From Colwellia sp. MB02u-6 (GTDB lineage Bacteria > Pseudomonadota > Gammaproteobacteria > Enterobacterales > Alteromonadaceae), in the NCBI RefSeq assembly GCF_014077095.1, contig NZ_JACGVG010000032.1:1-64000 (forward strand): 64,000 nucleotides of DNA. The letters run 5' to 3'. Below the pieces are notes generated by a model. The model was given only the letters and a program-made list of their open reading frames with translations, had not been told where the DNA came from and did not search any database. Numbering within the stretch: the first letter of the stretch is position 1; each line of letters opens with the position of its first letter. The position numbers were made by a program, and so were the translations under genes. Below, one piece after another: positions 60,638 through 64,000 of this stretch.

Positions 60638-62164
60638 TTATTTTTCGTTTGATTTTCTGTCTAGCTCTTCAATTTTCACTTGCCAAATTGCTGGCCCAGT
60701 GACATGAACTGATTCACCTAAACTATCAACAGCGACAGTGACTGGCATATCTTCAACCACAAATTCGTAAATAGCTTCCATACCCATATCTTCAAAAGCT
60801 ACTACTTTTGCTTTCTTAATCGCTTTAGAAACTAAATAGGCTGCGCCGCCCACCGCCATTAAATAGACCGACTTATGGTTTTTAATCGACTGAACGGTTT
60901 CAGGGCCACGTTCGGCTTTACCGATAGTGCCGAGCAAACCCGTTTCTGCAAGCATCATTTCAGTAAACTTATCCATACGGGTTGCTGTTGTTGGTCCTGC
61001 TGGGCCCACTGCTTCATCGCCTATCGCATCAACCGGACCCACGTAATAAATAAATTTATCAGTAAAGTCAACCGGCAGCTTCTCTCCAGCAGCTAACATT
61101 TCTTGAATGCGTTTATGCGCCGCGTCACGACCAGTTAAAATGGTGCCACTAAGTAAAACGGTTTCGCCAGTCTTCCAGGTACTAATATCCGCTTTTGATA
61201 ACTCATCAACGTTAACACGACGAACATTTTCACCTACTTCCCAGGTGATTTCTGGCCAATCTTCTAACTTAGGTGGCGTTAAGTCGGCAGGACCCGAACC
61301 GTCAAGATGAAAGTGTACATGACGAGTCGCCGCGCAATTTGGGATCATCACTACTGGTTTTGACGCCGCATGAGTCGGCACTGACATGATTTTGATATCA
61401 ACAACCGTTGTTAAACCACCTAAGCCTTGAGCGCCAATACCGAGTTTATTTACCCTATCGTAAATTTCTAAACGTAATTCTTCTTCCGCATTTTCTGGAC
61501 CACGGTCGATAAGGTCTTGAATATTTACTGGTTCCATTAAGCTTTCTTTAGCTAATACGCCCGCTTTTTCAGCCGTTCCACCAATACCTATACCTAGCAT
61601 ACCGGGCGGACACCAACCAGCGCCCATAGTGGGTAAAGTTTTAACAACCCAGTCGGCAATCGAGTCACTTGGGTTTAACATCGCCATTTTAGATTTGTTT
61701 TCACTGCCGCCACCTTTGGCCGCGATCATCACGTCTATTTGATCACCTGGCACCATCTCAATATGCACAACCGCTGGCGTATTGTCTTTCGTGTTGATGC
61801 GCTTACCTGCCGGGTCAGAAACAATAGATGCACGTAATGGGTTATCAGGATTAAGATAAGCACGGCGAGTGCCTTCATCCACCATTTGCTGCACTGTCAT
61901 ATCAGTGCTATCCCACTGCACAGCCATACCCACTTTGACGAAACAGGTAACAATACCGGTATCTTGACAAATAGGTCGCTTGCCATGAGCCGACATACGC
62001 GAGTTAATTAATATTTGCGCAATGGCATCTTTAGCGGCTTGGCTTTCTTCTTTGTGGTAAGCCTTTTCAAGTGCTTGAATAAAATCTAGCGGATGGTAGT
62101 AAGAAATATATTGCAGCGCGTCTGCAACACTTTCGATTAAATCTTTTTGTTTAATAATGGCCAT
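60638..62164 (-). CDS. fumA: Class I fumarate hydratase
   Basis: 508 residues, iron-sulfur fumarase of the TCA cycle. The [4Fe-4S] cysteines are C66 (PICQDTG), C185 (GWCPPG) and C277 (IPNCAATRH). Segments GGGSENKSKMAML and the C-terminal swivelling domain with GPAGPTTATRMDKF are complete. It is clearly the two-domain fused form, not class II FumC. Whether it is the FumA or FumB type cannot be decided here. Confidence 0.95.
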   Translation of the reverse strand: MAIIKQKDLIESVADALQYISYYHPLDFIQALEKAYHKEESQAAKDAIAQILINSRMSAHGKRPICQDTGIVTCFVKVGMAVQWDSTDMTVQQMVDEGTRRAYLNPDNPLRASIVSDPAGKRINTKDNTPAVVHIEMVPGDQIDVMIAAKGGGSENKSKMAMLNPSDSIADWVVKTLPTMGAGWCPPGMLGIGIGGTAEKAGVLAKESLMEPVNIQDLIDRGPENAEEELRLEIYDRVNKLGIGAQGLGGLTTVVDIKIMSVPTHAASKPVVMIPNCAATRHVHFHLDGSGPADLTPPKLEDWPEITWEVGENVRRVNVDELSKADISTWKTGETVLLSGTILTGRDAAHKRIQEMLAAGEKLPVDFTDKFIYYVGPVDAIGDEAVGPAGPTTATRMDKFTEMMLAETGLLGTIGKAERGPETVQSIKNHKSVYLMAVGGAAYLVSKAIKKAKVVAFEDMGMEAIYEFVVEDMPVTVAVDSLGESVHVTGPAIWQVKIEELDRKSNEK

Positions 62165-62368
62165 AACGGTCTCTTTTTTATTAATTGGGCGAGAGAAGAG
62201 TTGAAAGTTATAAATTTGCCGATATCATACCTTGCTTGTTAAAGACCTACTAGTATCAAATGGTCTAATAATAGCGATCAAATATAGCAACTCCACTTCA
62301 AACTCCAGCATTGAATAGCTCAAGGCAGTTTGAAGATAATGACTTAACATAAAACCTGTGAGAATATT

Positions 62369-63808
62369 TTGCCAACTAATTCCCCAACGCAGCTATCCAC
62401 TAAATTACTTCAGCTTGATCTAAGCTTTAATAGTCAGTCACTTTTTGCCACACTTGCTGAGCAACCTTGGGCAATGTGGCTAGACTCCTGTGAAAGCAAC
62501 CATGTTGATAGCCGCTATGACATTATGGTTTGGCAACCTAATACCACGCTAACCACAGTGGGTAATGTCACTCGCATTAACCATAAACTCGACAACAGTG
62601 AGTATCACAGTCATGACGACCCATTATTGTTATTAAAACGTGAACAAAAGGCGATCTTTAGTCATCTCGACATTACTGAACACGACTTGCCTTTTAAAGG
62701 CGGTGCAGTCGGCTATTTCGCCTACGATTTAGGTAAACGTTTTGAGGCCATAAAACAGCAAAACAATAAAGATATTGATATACCTGAAATGGCCATTGGG
62801 ATCTACCAACATGCAGTAATTTATGATCGAAAATTACAACAGTTTTGGTTGTTATGTCTTGATGAACAAAGAGCGGCTTTTATTACTTTTTTCAATCGCG
62901 CCCTTTTGCAAAATAAAGCGCAAGCTGCTGAGCAAGTCGTGGAACTAAAAGTACCAGAAAATAATTTCAAGTTAACTACGCCGTGGCAATCAAATATGGC
63001 GCCTGAACAATATCGTGATAAATTTAAACAAGTACATGACTACCTACTGTCTGGTGATTGTTATCAAATTAATCTAGCCCAGCGTTTTACCGCCCAGTAT
63101 GCCGGTAGCGAATATCAAGCCTATTGTGCCTTGAGACAAGCAAATATAGCTCCTTTTTCAGCTTTTTTACGTTTTGAAAAGAGTGCTATTTTAAGTATTT
63201 CACCTGAGCGATTTTTACAATTGGTCGATAATAAGGTACAAAGTAAACCGATTAAAGGTACACGCCCACGCAGCGATGATGCAGCCCAAGATCAAGCTAA
63301 CGCCATTGAACTGCAGCAAGCCAGTAAAGATAAAGCAGAAAACTTGATGATAGTTGATCTGTTACGTAATGATATTAGTCGTGTTTGTCTGCCCGGTACA
63401 GTAACCGTGCCAGCACTTTTTGCCATTGAAAGCTTTCCAGCCGTGCATCATTTAGTTAGCACGGTTGAAGGGAAGATAGACCCGAAGTATGATGGCAGTG
63501 ATTTATTACGTGCTGCGTTTCCTGGCGGTTCTATTACCGGTGCACCAAAAATAAGAGCCATGGATATCATTGAAGAATTAGAGCCTCACCAACGTAGTAT
63601 TTATTGTGGCTCTATTGGATATTTGTCAGCTTGCGGTAATATGGATACTAGCATCACCATTCGCACTTTAGTTTGTCATAATCAGCAAATACATTGTTGG
63701 GCTGGCGGTGGTTTAGTCGCCGATTCAAATGTTGACAGCGAGTATCAAGAAACTTACGATAAAGTGCGTAAAATTTTGCCGGTATTAAGCCAACTAAACT
63801 TGGTATAA
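62369..63808 (+). CDS. pabB: Aminodeoxychorismate synthase component I
   Basis: 479 residues, chorismate-utilising enzyme making 4-amino-4-deoxychorismate for folate. Family blocks: SGDCYQINLAQRF, ISPERFLQL, PIKGTRPR, ENLMIVDLLRNDISRVC, FPGGSITGAPKIRAMDIIEELE and WAGGGLVADSNVDSEYQETYDK. The PIKGTRPR block with Lys suits PabB rather than TrpE. It starts at TTG 62369 with GAG seven bases before; no better start lies upstream, so the first residues are uncertain. The following gene is nudL, as in E. coli. Confidence 0.93.
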   Translation: MPTNSPTQLSTKLLQLDLSFNSQSLFATLAEQPWAMWLDSCESNHVDSRYDIMVWQPNTTLTTVGNVTRINHKLDNSEYHSHDDPLLLLKREQKAIFSHLDITEHDLPFKGGAVGYFAYDLGKRFEAIKQQNNKDIDIPEMAIGIYQHAVIYDRKLQQFWLLCLDEQRAAFITFFNRALLQNKAQAAEQVVELKVPENNFKLTTPWQSNMAPEQYRDKFKQVHDYLLSGDCYQINLAQRFTAQYAGSEYQAYCALRQANIAPFSAFLRFEKSAILSISPERFLQLVDNKVQSKPIKGTRPRSDDAAQDQANAIELQQASKDKAENLMIVDLLRNDISRVCLPGTVTVPALFAIESFPAVHHLVSTVEGKIDPKYDGSDLLRAAFPGGSITGAPKIRAMDIIEELEPHQRSIYCGSIGYLSACGNMDTSITIRTLVCHNQQIHCWAGGGLVADSNVDSEYQETYDKVRKILPVLSQLNLV

Positions 63809-63895
63809 TCTAAGCTAGAGTATCCAACATAAAGTCCCCCGAACGCCAAGTAGCACCAGATAACTAGGCACTTTTAAAGTAATGTTAAGGTGTGT

Positions 63896-64000
63896 ATGAC
63901 TAGAGAAGAATTTATACAGCGCTTTCAAATGCAAGCGTTACCCGCTTCAGCACATAAATTTCGCTACCAACATAAGCTTAAAAGTGCCGCGGTGTTGATC
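63896..64000 (+). CDS. nudL: CoA pyrophosphatase, Nudix family (5' part only)
   Basis: The first 35 codons run to the window edge: EEFIQRFQMQ and KSAAVLI match the N-terminus of NudL (YeaB) proteins. AAGG lies five bases before the ATG. The Nudix box is beyond the window. Position right after pabB is the same as in enterobacteria, which carries much of the weight here. Confidence 0.75.
   Translation, partial: MTREEFIQRFQMQALPASAHKFRYQHKLKSAAVLI

Overview
The window reads as a chromosomal segment of an AT-rich marine gammaproteobacterium, most likely Colwelliaceae or a close Alteromonadales relative (Colwellia or Thalassotalea type). This is an inference from gene order and protein flavour, not from a database match. 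Gammaproteobacterial pairings support it: queA-tgt-yajC-secD-secF, holD-rimI overlapping, ytjB/serB divergent, pabB followed by nudL, and a MetJ-type operator before metA-metH. Most of the window is ordinary housekeeping sequence with short accessory insertions.

Layout. Positions 1-3133 are strikingly GC-rich and hold the 3' end of a HAMP-rich hybrid histidine kinase plus a REC-EAL response regulator (a c-di-GMP phosphodiesterase by motif). This segment ends beside a truncated IS3-family transposase (3303-3692) and about 550 bases of gene-free sequence, so it looks like the edge of horizontally acquired DNA. 4246-6132 carries a parvulin isomerase, a beta-carbonic anhydrase and a sulfotransferase-like protein. 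6161-8890 is an arsenate detoxification operon (arsR, GAPDH, arsJ). 9160-10477 is iron storage: bfd and two bacterioferritin subunits with complementary active-site losses. They are followed by a possible structured RNA ending in a strong terminator. 11014-16700 is the queuosine/Sec operon on the minus strand. 16925-32288 holds aceK, tRNA-Trp, holD-rimI, a secreted delta-class carbonic anhydrase, prfC, argS, a TatD nuclease, ytjB/serB, a large double-PilZ protein and radA. 32582-33001 is a blue-light (BLUF) sensor. 33804-38475 is metA-metH, translationally overlapped.

38812-43076 holds small or peripheral genes: a methyltransferase, an HD hydrolase, a YoaK-like membrane protein, small ORFs, a LysE exporter and a DUF962 protein. 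43276-49304 contains two tandem paralogous TPR-hybrid histidine kinases with nearly identical kinase halves. They are followed by a voltage-gated cation channel whose selectivity filter is unusually acidic (49615-50430). 50676-58190 has gabD, then proB and proA split and divergent around a decayed gene, then a sodium-symport transporter. 58636-64000 has rmuC, class I fumarase, pabB and the start of nudL.

Themes: c-di-GMP and phosphorelay signalling (EAL regulator, PilZ effector, three hybrid kinases with Hpt tails), metal and metalloid handling (ArsJ pathway, Bfr/Bfd), CO2/bicarbonate chemistry in cytoplasm and envelope, and light and voltage sensing. I saw no CRISPR array, prophage, integron or complete insertion sequence. 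The least ordinary items are the channel filter, the split-function bacterioferritin pair, the duplicated kinases, and the unexplained 250-base region before 10742.
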